DNA from: Halapricum hydrolyticum
GTDB taxonomy: Archaea; Halobacteriota; Halobacteria; Halobacteriales; Haloarculaceae
NCBI GenBank assembly: GCA_025517565.1
Contig: JAOPKD010000001.1
Span: forward strand, 248,001 to 312,000
Direction of reading: 5' to 3'
Length of the DNA stretch: 64,000 nt
Shown: positions 35,500 through 43,715 of the stretch, piece by piece
How the letters are laid out: the number at the start of each line of letters is the position of its first letter
How positions within the stretch are numbered: position 1 is the stretch's first letter
Program-made: the position numbers and the translations under genes
The notes under the pieces: generated by a model
Told to the model about the DNA's origin: nothing
Seen by the model: only the letters and a program-made list of their open reading frames with translations
Database searches by the model: none

Positions 35500-35973
35500 A
35501 TGAGATTGAAGCAACTCTTCACAGACGACGACGCAGTGAGTCCGGTGATCGGCGTAATCCTGATGGTCGCGATCACGGTGATCCTCGCGGCCGTCATCGC
35601 CACGTTCGTCCTCGGACTCGGTGAATCGGTCAGTAGTACCGCCCCGCAGGCGAATTTCCAGGAAGATTATGAAGCGGATTCGAGTGGTGGTGACCTAGAC
35701 TTTACTGGAAGTGGAAGTAGTGATGATGGTCTTCTCACAGTCACCCACACAGGCGGGGACAAGATTGATGCAGAAAACCTGTATTTGGCCGATGGAAGCG
35801 ATCGTTCGGCCTGGACAAGTGGGAGTAGTTCGTACACTTCTGGATCAGAAATCAGTGCCGGCAATTCGATCACTGCTGACGTCGACAGCGACGACACCGT
35901 CCGCGTCATCTGGTCGGACGACAGCGAAGACAGTTCCGCAGAACTGAGCAAGTGGAGCGGTCCCGACGCGTAG
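35500..35973 (+). CDS. Type IV pilin-like protein 2
   Basis: A 157-aa paralogue of the preceding gene. It shares the first ~60 residues almost completely (KQLFTDDDAVSPVIGVI helix) and the C-terminal SAELSKWSGPDA, while the middle (DSSGGDLDFTGSGSSDDG; SAWTSGSSSYTSGSE) has diverged and is slightly longer. Probably a recent tandem duplication with diversification of the exposed part. Followed by convergent purF. Confidence 0.88.
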   Translation: MRLKQLFTDDDAVSPVIGVILMVAITVILAAVIATFVLGLGESVSSTAPQANFQEDYEADSSGGDLDFTGSGSSDDGLLTVTHTGGDKIDAENLYLADGSDRSAWTSGSSSYTSGSEISAGNSITADVDSDDTVRVIWSDDSEDSSAELSKWSGPDA

Positions 35974-36027
35974 ACATTTCTCGCTTCTCCCGTTGGCTTT
36001 TTGCCGCAAACAGCAAAACAGCGATAG

Positions 36028-37464
36028 CTAGTCGTCCGCGAGCGACGACTGGATGACGGGACGTTCGACTTCGCGGTCGGTCGCTTCGCCGTCGATGTCG
36101 TAGGGGTACTCGCCGGTGACACAGCCCAGACAGAGATCGTCTCGCTGTTGATCGAGCGTCTCGGCGATCGCGTCGACCGAGAGGTACGCGAGGCTGTCGG
36201 CGTGGATCGTCTCGCGGATCTCCTCGACGGACATATCCGAGGCGATGAGTTCCTCCCGGGTGGCCATGTCGATCCCCATGTAACAGGGTGCGACGATCGG
36301 CGGCGCGCCGATCCGGACGTGGACCTCCTCGGCCCCGGCGTCGCGCATCAACTCCACGAGCTGGGTCGAAGTCGTCCCGCGGACGATCGAATCGTCGATC
36401 AACGTGACACGCTTGCCCTTGACAGTGTTTTTGATCGGATTGAGCTTCAGTCGGACGGCCCGCTCGCGCTCGTCCTGGGTCGGCATAATGAACGTCCGGC
36501 CGACGTACCGGTTTTTCATCAATCCCTCCGCGAAGTTGACGTCCACCCCGGCGTCCTGGGCGGCCTCGGCGTATCCCGAGGCGAACGCCCGCCCGGAGTC
36601 CGGAACCGGCATGACGACGTCGGTGTCGATGCCGGCCTCCGCGTAGAGCCTGCGTCCGAGTTCGCGCCGCGCGTCGTAGACGAGTGTCCCGTCGATGTTC
36701 GAGTCTGGGCGTGCGAAATAGACGTGCTCGAAGAAACAGTGGGCGGTCGAGTCTTCCTCGATCAACTGGTAAGAGTCATAGCCCGTCCCATCCGGATGGA
36801 GCACGACTAGCTCGCCCGGCTCGACATCGCGGACCAACTCGCCGTCGAGCGTGTCGATCGCGGCCGACTCCGAGGCCAGCACGTAGCCGTCTTCGAGTTC
36901 ACCGATGACCAGCGGGCGGTTGCCCTTTGGATCGCGCACGCCCAGCACGGTGTCGTCGTGCATGATCGTCAGCGAATACGATCCGTGAATCCGTCCCATC
37001 GTTCGCTTGACGGCGCGGACCAGGTCCTCTTCGAGCAGGTTGCGTGCCAGGTCATGCGCGATGACTTCGGTGTCCCCGTCGGAGGTGAACGCATGTCCGA
37101 GTTCGGCAAGCTCGTCCCGTACCTCGTCGGCGTTGACGAGGTTGCCGTTGTGGCTCAGTCCGAGCGAGCCGGACTTGAAAGAGACAGAGAACGGCTGTGC
37201 ACAGCTCTTGTCGAGCGCGCCGGACGTGGGATACCGAACGTGGCCGATCCCGTTCTCGCCGTTCAACTGACCGAGGTCCCCTTCGTCGAAGACATCGCCG
37301 ACCAGTCCCGTCTCGACGTGACTGTGCTGCTGGAACCCGTCGTGAGTGACGATGCCGGCGGCTTCCTGGCCGCGATGCTGGAGCGCATACAGCGAGTAGT
37401 ATAGCGGACGAGCGGCGTCACGATCCTGCAAAGAGATTCCGACAACGCCGCACTTCTCGTGCAT
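36028..37464 (-). CDS. purF: Amidophosphoribosyltransferase
   Basis: A 478-aa PurF that forms 5-phosphoribosylamine from PRPP and glutamine, the first step of purine synthesis. MHEKCGVVGI shows a short propeptide before the nucleophile Cys5. The glutaminase domain has IGHVRYPTSGAL and FSVSFKSGSLGLSHNGNLVN. The PRTase domain has VTLIDDSIVRGTTSTQLVEL. Length normal. Convergent with pilin 2; rpl37e is 5 bp upstream in the same direction. Confidence 0.96.
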   Translation of the reverse strand: MHEKCGVVGISLQDRDAARPLYYSLYALQHRGQEAAGIVTHDGFQQHSHVETGLVGDVFDEGDLGQLNGENGIGHVRYPTSGALDKSCAQPFSVSFKSGSLGLSHNGNLVNADEVRDELAELGHAFTSDGDTEVIAHDLARNLLEEDLVRAVKRTMGRIHGSYSLTIMHDDTVLGVRDPKGNRPLVIGELEDGYVLASESAAIDTLDGELVRDVEPGELVVLHPDGTGYDSYQLIEEDSTAHCFFEHVYFARPDSNIDGTLVYDARRELGRRLYAEAGIDTDVVMPVPDSGRAFASGYAEAAQDAGVDVNFAEGLMKNRYVGRTFIMPTQDERERAVRLKLNPIKNTVKGKRVTLIDDSIVRGTTSTQLVELMRDAGAEEVHVRIGAPPIVAPCYMGIDMATREELIASDMSVEEIRETIHADSLAYLSVDAIAETLDQQRDDLCLGCVTGEYPYDIDGEATDREVERPVIQSSLADD

Positions 37465-37469
37465 TTCTG

Positions 37470-37643
37470 TTATTCGCCGGCTTTACTCTGCCACTCGTAG
37501 TCCCGTCGCTTCGCCGACTTGCCGAAGCCACAGGACGCACAGACGCCCTTCTTGACGTGATAGGATTTGTTTCCACACCGTCGGCACTTGACGTGTGTGG
37601 TCTTGTTCTTTTTGCCCTGGCTTGGAGTTCCTTTGCCAGTCAT
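37470..37643 (-). CDS. rpl37e: Ribosomal protein L37e
   Basis: A 57-aa protein, [20 protein letters not shown] followed by the zinc-finger pattern [19 protein letters not shown] and a basic tail ending [13 protein letters not shown]. This is the L37e sequence pattern, found only in archaea/eukaryotes, binding large-subunit rRNA. The gene overlaps the Sm-like gene upstream by 4 bp (ATGA), the common archaeal lsm-L37e pairing, and precedes purF. Confidence 0.95.
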   Translation of the reverse strand: MTGKGTPSQGKKNKTTHVKCRRCGNKSYHVKKGVCASCGFGKSAKRRDYEWQSKAGE

Positions 37644-37825
37644 GGACTAATTGTGACGACGTTATCCCCGCGTATAATCGTTGTGTCTTCGCCCTCCTCG
37701 ATGACGAGATTCATGTGCTGGTCGTACCCGGCGAGTTCGCCGGTGTAGACCTCGCCGTCTTTCAGATGGACTGTCACGGTCTCTTCAAGCGACGCTTCGA
37801 GCACGTCGAGCGGTCGTCCACTCAT
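37640..37825 (-). CDS. lsm: Sm-like (LSm) RNA-binding protein
   Basis: A 61-aa LSm protein. Sm1 is [24 protein letters not shown], here starting after a short helix [15 protein letters not shown], and Sm2 is [13 protein letters not shown]. Haloarchaeal Lsm forms heptamers that bind U-rich sRNAs and tRNAs. It overlaps rpl37e by 4 bp. Its start is ATG at 37825. Confidence 0.95.
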   Translation of the reverse strand: MSGRPLDVLEASLEETVTVHLKDGEVYTGELAGYDQHMNLVIEEGEDTTIIRGDNVVTISP

Positions 37826-37961
37826 AGTCGTATGCGCAGACTTCGCGGTCTTAAACGTGTCGGGTCACAGGTGCGCGCAGGCGGCGAAGACGTGTACTCG
37901 AACGCCCAGCGCGAACGACCGGATCCGACATCTACGGATTAGTGTCCGTCTGTTCCGTATC

Positions 37962-37983
37962 GACCGCCCGATGTAGGGCGGTC
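37962..37983. other. Strong GC hairpin in the lsm/uppS-like divergent gap
   Basis: GACCGCCC/GGGCGGTC, an 8-bp perfect stem with a 6-nt loop GATGTA, inside the 246-bp gap (37826-38071). No gene is visible there. Not followed by a T-run. It may be an operator or a small structured RNA; a TATA-like GTTTTATTT at 38042 serves the uppS-like gene. Confidence 0.45.
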
Positions 37984-38071
37984 GGAGCGATAAATTGGCA
38001 CAATAATCCGTAATCAGCGTGTGTCGGCGGACTATCCAAGCGTTTTATTTCCTCGATACGAAACCGTGTCT

Positions 38072-38680
38072 GTGGGTCTGTACGATCGCTATCTTGCTGC
38101 ACGCATCCGCTGGAGTGACGCGTCACTTCCCGAATCGGTCGCGATCGTCCTCACCGAGCGGGATCTGCTCGAGAAAGGAGCCTACGAGACGCTCGAACGA
38201 TGCTGGCGTTGGGCATTCGAATACGGTGCCTCGCACGTGCTGGTGTACGTTAGCGTCCTCGACGAAGAGGCGGTCCCGACGTTACAGCGCCAGTTCGACG
38301 ACGTGGACGCCCCGCGCTCGATCGCCGTTCGCGGCCCCAACAACGACCGGCAGGCAAACGCACCGATCCAGGTGAGTATCGGCCTGGGGGGCAAACACGA
38401 GTTCGCGACTGCAGTCCAGGGATTGGCCGAAGAAGTCGCTGCCGGAGAGCTCGATCCGGACGACGTGGACGAGTCGGCGATCGAAAAACGACTGGTGTTC
38501 CCCACGGCCCCGGATCTGGTCGTCAAGACCGGAGCGGAGCGGCTCTCGGATTTCATGATCTGGCAGTCGGTGTACTCCGAACTGTACTTCACCGACGTGA
38601 ACTGGCGTGACTTCCGCAAGCGAGACTACCTCCGGGCGTTGCGGGACTACCAGACACGCCAGCGCCGGTTCGGTCGGTGA
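38072..38680 (+). CDS. Undecaprenyl diphosphate synthase-like protein
   Basis: A 202-aa protein of the cis-prenyltransferase superfamily. The C-terminal half has the family's DLVVKTGAERLSDFMIWQSV and YSELYFTDVNWRDFRKRDYL segments. The catalytic N-terminal motif with Asp (normally DGNRRWA) is not present; the corresponding strand reads VAIVLTERDLLEKGAYETLE. It could have another role or an altered active site. GTG at 38072 (GLYDRYLAAR) was chosen, about 30 bp after a TATA element, consistent with a leaderless mRNA. Confidence 0.75.
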   Translation: MGLYDRYLAARIRWSDASLPESVAIVLTERDLLEKGAYETLERCWRWAFEYGASHVLVYVSVLDEEAVPTLQRQFDDVDAPRSIAVRGPNNDRQANAPIQVSIGLGGKHEFATAVQGLAEEVAAGELDPDDVDESAIEKRLVFPTAPDLVVKTGAERLSDFMIWQSVYSELYFTDVNWRDFRKRDYLRALRDYQTRQRRFGR

Positions 38681-38767
38681 CTCGCCGTCGCGACCGTCGT
38701 CGCTGGCCCGGGGCGATCCCGCTCGCGCATCCGGGTGTTTTTGTCCCGCCCGAACCGACCACCACCC

Positions 38768-39466
38768 ATGGACGTACTCGGTGACCTCGTGAGCCCCGAA
38801 CGCGGCGACGACACGCTGTGGATCCATCGTCCGGGGCCGCGAAGCCGCTCCTGGAGCGGCGAGCAGTTCTGCGTCGACGCCTGGAAAGCCGGGAATCTCC
38901 TGCGCCACTACGGCGTCCGCGAGGGGGCGGCTGTCGCGCTTCTAGACGGGGGCGAGCAGCCGGACCCCCAGGCGTTGATCGGGCTCTTCGGTGCCTGGAC
39001 CCTCGGCGCGGCCGTCCGACCGAACCCGTCCGACCTGGACGGGGTCGACGCCGTGGTCGGGCCGACAGACGGTCTCGACGGTCGAGACCTGCCGCCCGGC
39101 TGCAAAGCACTGGGGTTCGGTGATCCGCCCGACGATCCGACCGTCGCGCACTTCGAGGGCGAGCGCTGGAGCGAGAATCCGGTCCAGTTCCCCGCCGACG
39201 TCGAACCGTCGGATCCGGCGCTGGAGGCCGGTGGCCAGGAATACACACACGCCGAGCTGCTTGCGGACGGACGAGACGTGAGCGAGGCGTACGGTCTCGG
39301 GGCTGACGACCGCGTGGGCCTGCAGACGTCTCTCTCGGATCCCGAGGCCGTCGTCGCCGGTGTGATCGCGCCGCTACTGGCGAGCGCGACGATCACACTC
39401 GGTGGCGAGGCGACAGCGACAGTCAGAGCACGCGACGGGAGAGTCGAACTGTCAGAGAGACGTTAG
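38768..39466 (+). CDS. Truncated acyl-CoA synthetase-like protein
   Basis: A 232-aa protein similar to the N-terminal portion of AMP-forming acyl-CoA synthetases (SWSGEQFCVDAWKAGNLLRHYG, then GAAVALLDGGEQPDPQALIG). The ATP-binding and catalytic motifs of the family (TSGTTG, YGxTE, the C-terminal domain) are missing, so acyl-adenylate formation looks impossible. Probably a structural or regulatory relic, not a fresh frameshift, since the frame is clean and ends naturally. It overlaps the next gene convergently by 4 bp. Confidence 0.6.
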   Translation: MDVLGDLVSPERGDDTLWIHRPGPRSRSWSGEQFCVDAWKAGNLLRHYGVREGAAVALLDGGEQPDPQALIGLFGAWTLGAAVRPNPSDLDGVDAVVGPTDGLDGRDLPPGCKALGFGDPPDDPTVAHFEGERWSENPVQFPADVEPSDPALEAGGQEYTHAELLADGRDVSEAYGLGADDRVGLQTSLSDPEAVVAGVIAPLLASATITLGGEATATVRARDGRVELSERR

Positions 39467-40206
39467 TCTCGCGGACGGACGTAGTTCGCCAGCGTCACGA
39501 GCGTCCCGAGGACCCAGCCGATGGGGACCGCGATTCCGAACCACATCCCGACGTACGCCGGACCCTGCAGCGTGTAGTTCTCCCGGAGGTAGGTGTTGAT
39601 GTCGGCGACGGTCAGGACGTTGTCGAGCAGCCAGATCGCCAGCGACTCGCTGCGCGGGAAGACGACTTCGGCGAGTTGCTGGGAGTACAGTGCCGCCACG
39701 ACAGGGGGGAGGAAGATCGCGGTAATCGCCAGCGGATAGGAGACCAGTACGGTCGAGACACGACCACCGACCCGACTGGTCAGGATCGCGAGCACGGCCG
39801 AGACAGTCGCGACGACGCCTGCGGCGACGACGGCGACGACACCGGTGGTACTCATCTCGAGCTGGAACTGTGCGAGCACGGAGAGGGCACCCCAGACGAC
39901 GACGGAGAGAACGACCACGCCGAGGATTCCGACCCGGGTGGCCGCCGAGTCGATCTTGCTCGCCTGATAGCGCAACACGTATCCCAGCAGCACGAGTGGG
40001 TAGAACAGTCCGACGACCGGGGCGCCGATGGCCGCCCACAACTGATACGCGATACGACTCCCTGTCGTCTGTGGACGCCACTTGCCCAGGACTGTCTGCT
40101 CGGCTTCGAGCTGGCGTGGATAGATCAGCTCCATCCAGGTCTCGTGGAGGCGCTTGAGATCGATCTGGATCGCCCCGACGAGTCCCGTCCGATTAGCGGC
40201 CGACAT
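39463..40206 (-). CDS. Polytopic membrane protein, unknown
   Basis: A 247-aa membrane protein. A cytoplasmic N-terminus rich in Leu/Arg (IQIDLKRLHETWMELIYPRQ) is followed by about five transmembrane helices (e.g. LWAAIGAPVVGLFYPLVLLG; AVVAAGVVATVSAVLAILTS). No domain recognised. Start ATG at 40206 chosen; the upstream in-frame extension is Arg-rich and overlaps the aldo-keto reductase end region. Confidence 0.7.
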   Translation of the reverse strand: MSAANRTGLVGAIQIDLKRLHETWMELIYPRQLEAEQTVLGKWRPQTTGSRIAYQLWAAIGAPVVGLFYPLVLLGYVLRYQASKIDSAATRVGILGVVVLSVVVWGALSVLAQFQLEMSTTGVVAVVAAGVVATVSAVLAILTSRVGGRVSTVLVSYPLAITAIFLPPVVAALYSQQLAEVVFPRSESLAIWLLDNVLTVADINTYLRENYTLQGPAYVGMWFGIAVPIGWVLGTLVTLANYVRPRD

Positions 40207-40276
40207 ACTCACGGGTTCGGACGCCCGCTGGTTAATAGTTATAGGTCTCGGGTCGCGTCCGACGACGGCCGCAGTC

Positions 40277-41107
40277 CTACCAGGGCGCAAACCCGGGATC
40301 GACCTTGCGACGCGTCCGGTCGATATTATCGATCTTCCGGAGGTCCTCGTCGTCGAGTTCCAGGCTCAGACTCTCCCAGTTGTCCCGGATATGTGCCTCG
40401 CTGGTCGCTTTCGGGATCGCCGTGATGTCGTTCTCTCGCAGCCACGCCAGACTGACCTGCGCCTCGCTGACGCCGTGTTTCTCGGCGATCTCCGTCAGCA
40501 CGTCCACCTCGAAGACGTCACCGCGAGCCAGCGGCGAGTACGCGACGATCTCGACGTCGTGTTCGCGGGCGTATTCGCGCAGTTCGGTCTGCTGGAGCAT
40601 CGGGTGGGTCTCGACCTGGTTGGCGAAGATCGGCGCGTCGAGGTGCTCGCGCGCCTCGTCGATGTGGCGCGGCTCGAAGTTGCTGACGCCGATGTTCCGG
40701 ATCGTCCCCTCGTCGTACAGTTCGTCGAACGCCTCCAGCGTCGCCGCGGGTTCGTAGGTGCGTGACGGCCAGTGGACGTACAGCAGGTCGAGATAATCGG
40801 TTCCGAGCCTGTCGAGGCTCTTCTGAGTGGTTTCGAGGACGTCCTCGTAGTCGAGATTCGAGATCCAGACCTTCGTCGCGAGGAAGATCTCGTCTCGATC
40901 GACGTCGGCAGCGGCGATCCCGTCGCCGACGGCGTCCTCGTTACCGTAGGCCTGTGCGGTGTCGATGTGCCGATACCCCATCTCCAGGGCTGTCCGGACG
41001 CTATCGACACACTGGTCTGGGTTGTCGTTTTCCCATGTGCCGAGACCGAGCATCGGCATCCCCTGCGCACGCGGTACGCTCTCGGGTGTCAATTCGCTGG
41101 ATGACAT
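40277..41107 (-). CDS. Aldo/keto reductase
   Basis: A 276-aa NADPH-dependent AKR. The signature GYRHIDTAQAYGNEDAVGDG includes Asp and Tyr of the catalytic tetrad; Lys is in FLATKVWISNL, His in YVHWPSRTYEP. The NADPH-site segment IPKATSEAHIRDNWESL is present near the C-terminus. Cytoplasmic oxidoreductase of 2,5-diketo-gluconate reductase type; true substrate unknown. Start: ATG at 41107. Confidence 0.92.
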   Translation of the reverse strand: MSSSELTPESVPRAQGMPMLGLGTWENDNPDQCVDSVRTALEMGYRHIDTAQAYGNEDAVGDGIAAADVDRDEIFLATKVWISNLDYEDVLETTQKSLDRLGTDYLDLLYVHWPSRTYEPAATLEAFDELYDEGTIRNIGVSNFEPRHIDEAREHLDAPIFANQVETHPMLQQTELREYAREHDVEIVAYSPLARGDVFEVDVLTEIAEKHGVSEAQVSLAWLRENDITAIPKATSEAHIRDNWESLSLELDDEDLRKIDNIDRTRRKVDPGFAPW

Positions 41108-41199
41108 CGTTCGAACAGACGAGTTCAACTCCCTAAGTCGTTCTGAACCGTGTGGGCGAATACCACATCCAGCGGTCGGATCCGCTGTGGAAGCCGCGC

Positions 41200-42570
41200 T
41201 CAGTATTTCGGCTCGGCTCCGACCTGATCGTAGAAGCGATCCATGAACTGGTCGCGATCTCGTTGCCAGCGTTCGAAGCCCGCCGGCGTCGACGGGAACT
41301 CGTCGTAGATGGATTTGAGTTCGTCGGCCATCGCGTTGACCTGATAGGCGTCGTACAGCGTCCGCCAGTGGCCGAACGTCGAAAGAGCGAGTTTGACTTT
41401 GCCGAGCAGGTCCATCGAAGCCGTCCCCTCCTTGCCGAGCACGTCGATCAACTGCTGGGCCGGGAGCGACGCGACCACGTCGGTCAACTCGTCGATCGAG
41501 TGTGCGGTCCCGAAGATGTTGTACAGGTCCATCGCGGCGAAGCGCTTGCCGAAGTCGGCCTGAATCCGGTGATTGTACGCCCACAAGGCCTCCTCGCCGA
41601 CCGACTCCTCGATGACGGCGTCGATGGCGATTTCGCCGGCCCAGTGGCCGGCTTTGGCTGCCCCGGGGATGCCGCCGCCGGTCGTCGGATTGACGTGCGC
41701 CGCGGCGTCGCCAGCCGCGAGAAAGCCCGGCGCGACCGCCGAGTCGTACGGCCGACGCGTCGGCAGCGCGGCCCCGAATTTGTCTTCGACAGTCGCGGTC
41801 TCGAACTCGGGTCGCGTCAGGAGGTCCTGACGAAGCGCCTCGACCAGCTGCATCGGTTCTTCGGTCATCTGAAAGCCCAGCCCGACATTGATCTCGGTTC
41901 CCGTCCGCGGGAAGTACCACAGGTAACCCAGCTCTTCGGTCGGCTTGAACACCAGCGCGTCGTCGTACTCGACGGGCTCGTCCACGTGGAGAATCTCCCG
42001 GTAAGCCGAACAGAAGTGCGTGTAATCGACGTTCGTATCGAAGGTCGCGTCCGAAAGGTCGGCCTTGTCCTGCAGGATCGACAGTGCTCCGGCCGCATCG
42101 ATCGTCACCGGGGCCTCGTAGCGACGCTGCGAGCCGTTCCGGGTCGCGACGACGCCCTCGACGACGCCCTCGTTCTGGATGACATCCTGGACGAGTGTGT
42201 CGTAGTGGATCGTCGCGCCGGCGCGGTCGGCCTCTTCCAGCAGTACCTCACCGTAGCGCTTGCGATCGAGTATCGCACCCGACTGGTCGCCGAACGAGTA
42301 TTCGATCTGCTCGCCGCCGGGGAGTTCGAACAGCGCCCGCTGGATCTCCTCGTTAGTGAACGACTCCGCGCGGAGGCGCTCCCGATCGATCACGTCCGGA
42401 AACGTACTCGCCCCCTTGATCGCGTCGCCGCAGGCGATATGGCCGGCTTCGGCTTCGGATTTCCGTTCCAGAAGGACCACGTCCAGGCCTTCGCGGGCGA
42501 CAGTCGCGGCTGCGAACGCACCGGCAGTGCCACCCCCGACGACGATCACGTCGAACTGTTGGCCGGTCAT
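41200..42570 (-). CDS. Geranylgeranyl reductase family FAD protein
   Basis: A 456-aa flavoprotein. N-terminal dinucleotide-binding motif VIVVGGGTAGAFAAATVARE, a conserved GD motif AAGDAAAHVNPTTGGGIPGA and a C-terminal helix region match the geranylgeranyl reductase family that saturates isoprenoid chains of archaeal lipids or menaquinones. Start ATG 42570 (MTGQQFDVIVV) fits; an upstream 47-residue extension is not plausible. Paralogue-specific substrate not determinable. Confidence 0.88.
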   Translation of the reverse strand: MTGQQFDVIVVGGGTAGAFAAATVAREGLDVVLLERKSEAEAGHIACGDAIKGASTFPDVIDRERLRAESFTNEEIQRALFELPGGEQIEYSFGDQSGAILDRKRYGEVLLEEADRAGATIHYDTLVQDVIQNEGVVEGVVATRNGSQRRYEAPVTIDAAGALSILQDKADLSDATFDTNVDYTHFCSAYREILHVDEPVEYDDALVFKPTEELGYLWYFPRTGTEINVGLGFQMTEEPMQLVEALRQDLLTRPEFETATVEDKFGAALPTRRPYDSAVAPGFLAAGDAAAHVNPTTGGGIPGAAKAGHWAGEIAIDAVIEESVGEEALWAYNHRIQADFGKRFAAMDLYNIFGTAHSIDELTDVVASLPAQQLIDVLGKEGTASMDLLGKVKLALSTFGHWRTLYDAYQVNAMADELKSIYDEFPSTPAGFERWQRDRDQFMDRFYDQVGAEPKY

Positions 42571-42804
42571 CGCCGACTCATTCTCCACGACATCGCAAAA
42601 ACCTGTCGTGAACGTGCGGCCCGGGAAATCGAGTTTCCGCCGGGAACCATCACGTCCCTTCTGAGTGCACTTGTCGCGTTCACACACTGTTTTGTGTGTC
42701 GAACCAACCATATCACCGACCGGCTGAGCTGATGTCGTTCTCGATCGGCTGATATATATTCTATTACATTGGGTATTTTATGTTTTGAGTGAGATAGTTT
42801 CGAC

Positions 42805-43566
42805 ATGGTCCCAGACCCCACGTTCGAAGTCACAGTATCAGGAGACCAACAGCCTGGACGCTCACTCGTCGTCGGCCTGTCCCACTCCGGGATGGCCGGG
42901 CTTTCTGCCGTCGACTACCTCGTCAGACATACGGACGCCGAGGAGATCGGGCACATTTCGCCCGACGAGTTCCCCGCGATCGCGCCCTTTCAGAACGGCG
43001 AGCCGCGCCACCACACCCGGCTCTATCACCTGCCGGACGCGGACATCTCGGTGCTGGTCGGCGAGCTGTTCGTCCCCGTCTGGGCGGCTCAAGCGTTCGC
43101 TGATGCGATCATAGACTGGATCGACTCCGAGCCAATCGAGGAGATCGCGATCCTCCACGGGGTCCCGTACCCACATGGCCCGGACGAACACAGCGTCTTC
43201 CACGTCTCGACGCCCGACTATCGCACGCGACGGCTCGACGACACAGACGTGCAGCCGTTAGGGGGCGGTATCCTCGATGGCGTCGCCGGCGAGATCATCA
43301 CGCGCAGCCTCGACGATCGCGCACCACCCGTCGGAATATACGTCACCCCGGCCCATCCGCCCGGCCCCGATCTCGACGCCGCGCTCCTGCTGCTGGACGC
43401 TATCCAGGACATCTACGACGTGTCGGTCGACGCAGAGGAGTTGAAACGACGCTCGGAGGAACTCAAGCAGTACTACACCGAGCTCTCCGAACGGATGCAG
43501 TCAATCAGCGACGGCGAGCAACCGCTCGGAAGCCGAGACTATCCAGACGACCGCATGTACATGTAA
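42805..43566 (+). CDS. PAC2 family proteasome-assembly-like protein
   Basis: A 253-aa PAC2 (DUF75/COG1938-2047 group) protein. LVVGLSHSGMAGLSAVDYLV and the C-terminal segment AALLLLDAIQDIYDVSVDAE fit the family. PAC2 proteins are archaeal relatives of proteasome assembly chaperones; whether they act on the proteasome in archaea is unknown. The last 40 residues are helical. It ends at the border of the TnpB element. Confidence 0.85.
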   Translation: MVPDPTFEVTVSGDQQPGRSLVVGLSHSGMAGLSAVDYLVRHTDAEEIGHISPDEFPAIAPFQNGEPRHHTRLYHLPDADISVLVGELFVPVWAAQAFADAIIDWIDSEPIEEIAILHGVPYPHGPDEHSVFHVSTPDYRTRRLDDTDVQPLGGGILDGVAGEIITRSLDDRAPPVGIYVTPAHPPGPDLDAALLLLDAIQDIYDVSVDAEELKRRSEELKQYYTELSERMQSISDGEQPLGSRDYPDDRMYM

Positions 43567-43569
43567 ACT

Positions 43570-43626
43570 ACCCTCCCCTACTTCGCTCGGGGGCAATGGC
43601 CCCGCTCGCTCGTTGAGGGAAGGGCT
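43570..43626. repeat. Right end of TnpB element C
   Basis: Begins four bases after the PAC2 stop codon: ACTACCCTCCCCTACTTCGC then inner stem CGGGG/CCCCG and TTGAGGGAAGGG. The outer and inner stems parallel the solo ends at 28250 and 60383. It marks the downstream boundary of the tnpB transposon at 43716. Between here and the tnpB stop (43627-43715) are further short palindromic segments, likely the 3' guide RNA scaffold. Confidence 0.65.
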
Positions 43627-43715
43627 TTCGCGTGGACTCCCGTTCTATGCCTCAGCAGAGGCAGGAGGGTTGTACTCCCCACTCACGTTCAGCGTCCCGC
43701 GATTCAAGCGCACGT

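Noticed and set aside
37932..38126. 64-aa minus-strand frame overlapping the uppS-like promoter
   Set aside because: It spans a TATA element and a strong hairpin; no acidic bias.
41152..42732. Plus-strand 526-codon frame opposite the geranylgeranyl reductase gene
   Set aside because: Antisense shadow; the minus strand has the dinucleotide-binding motif and a proper start.
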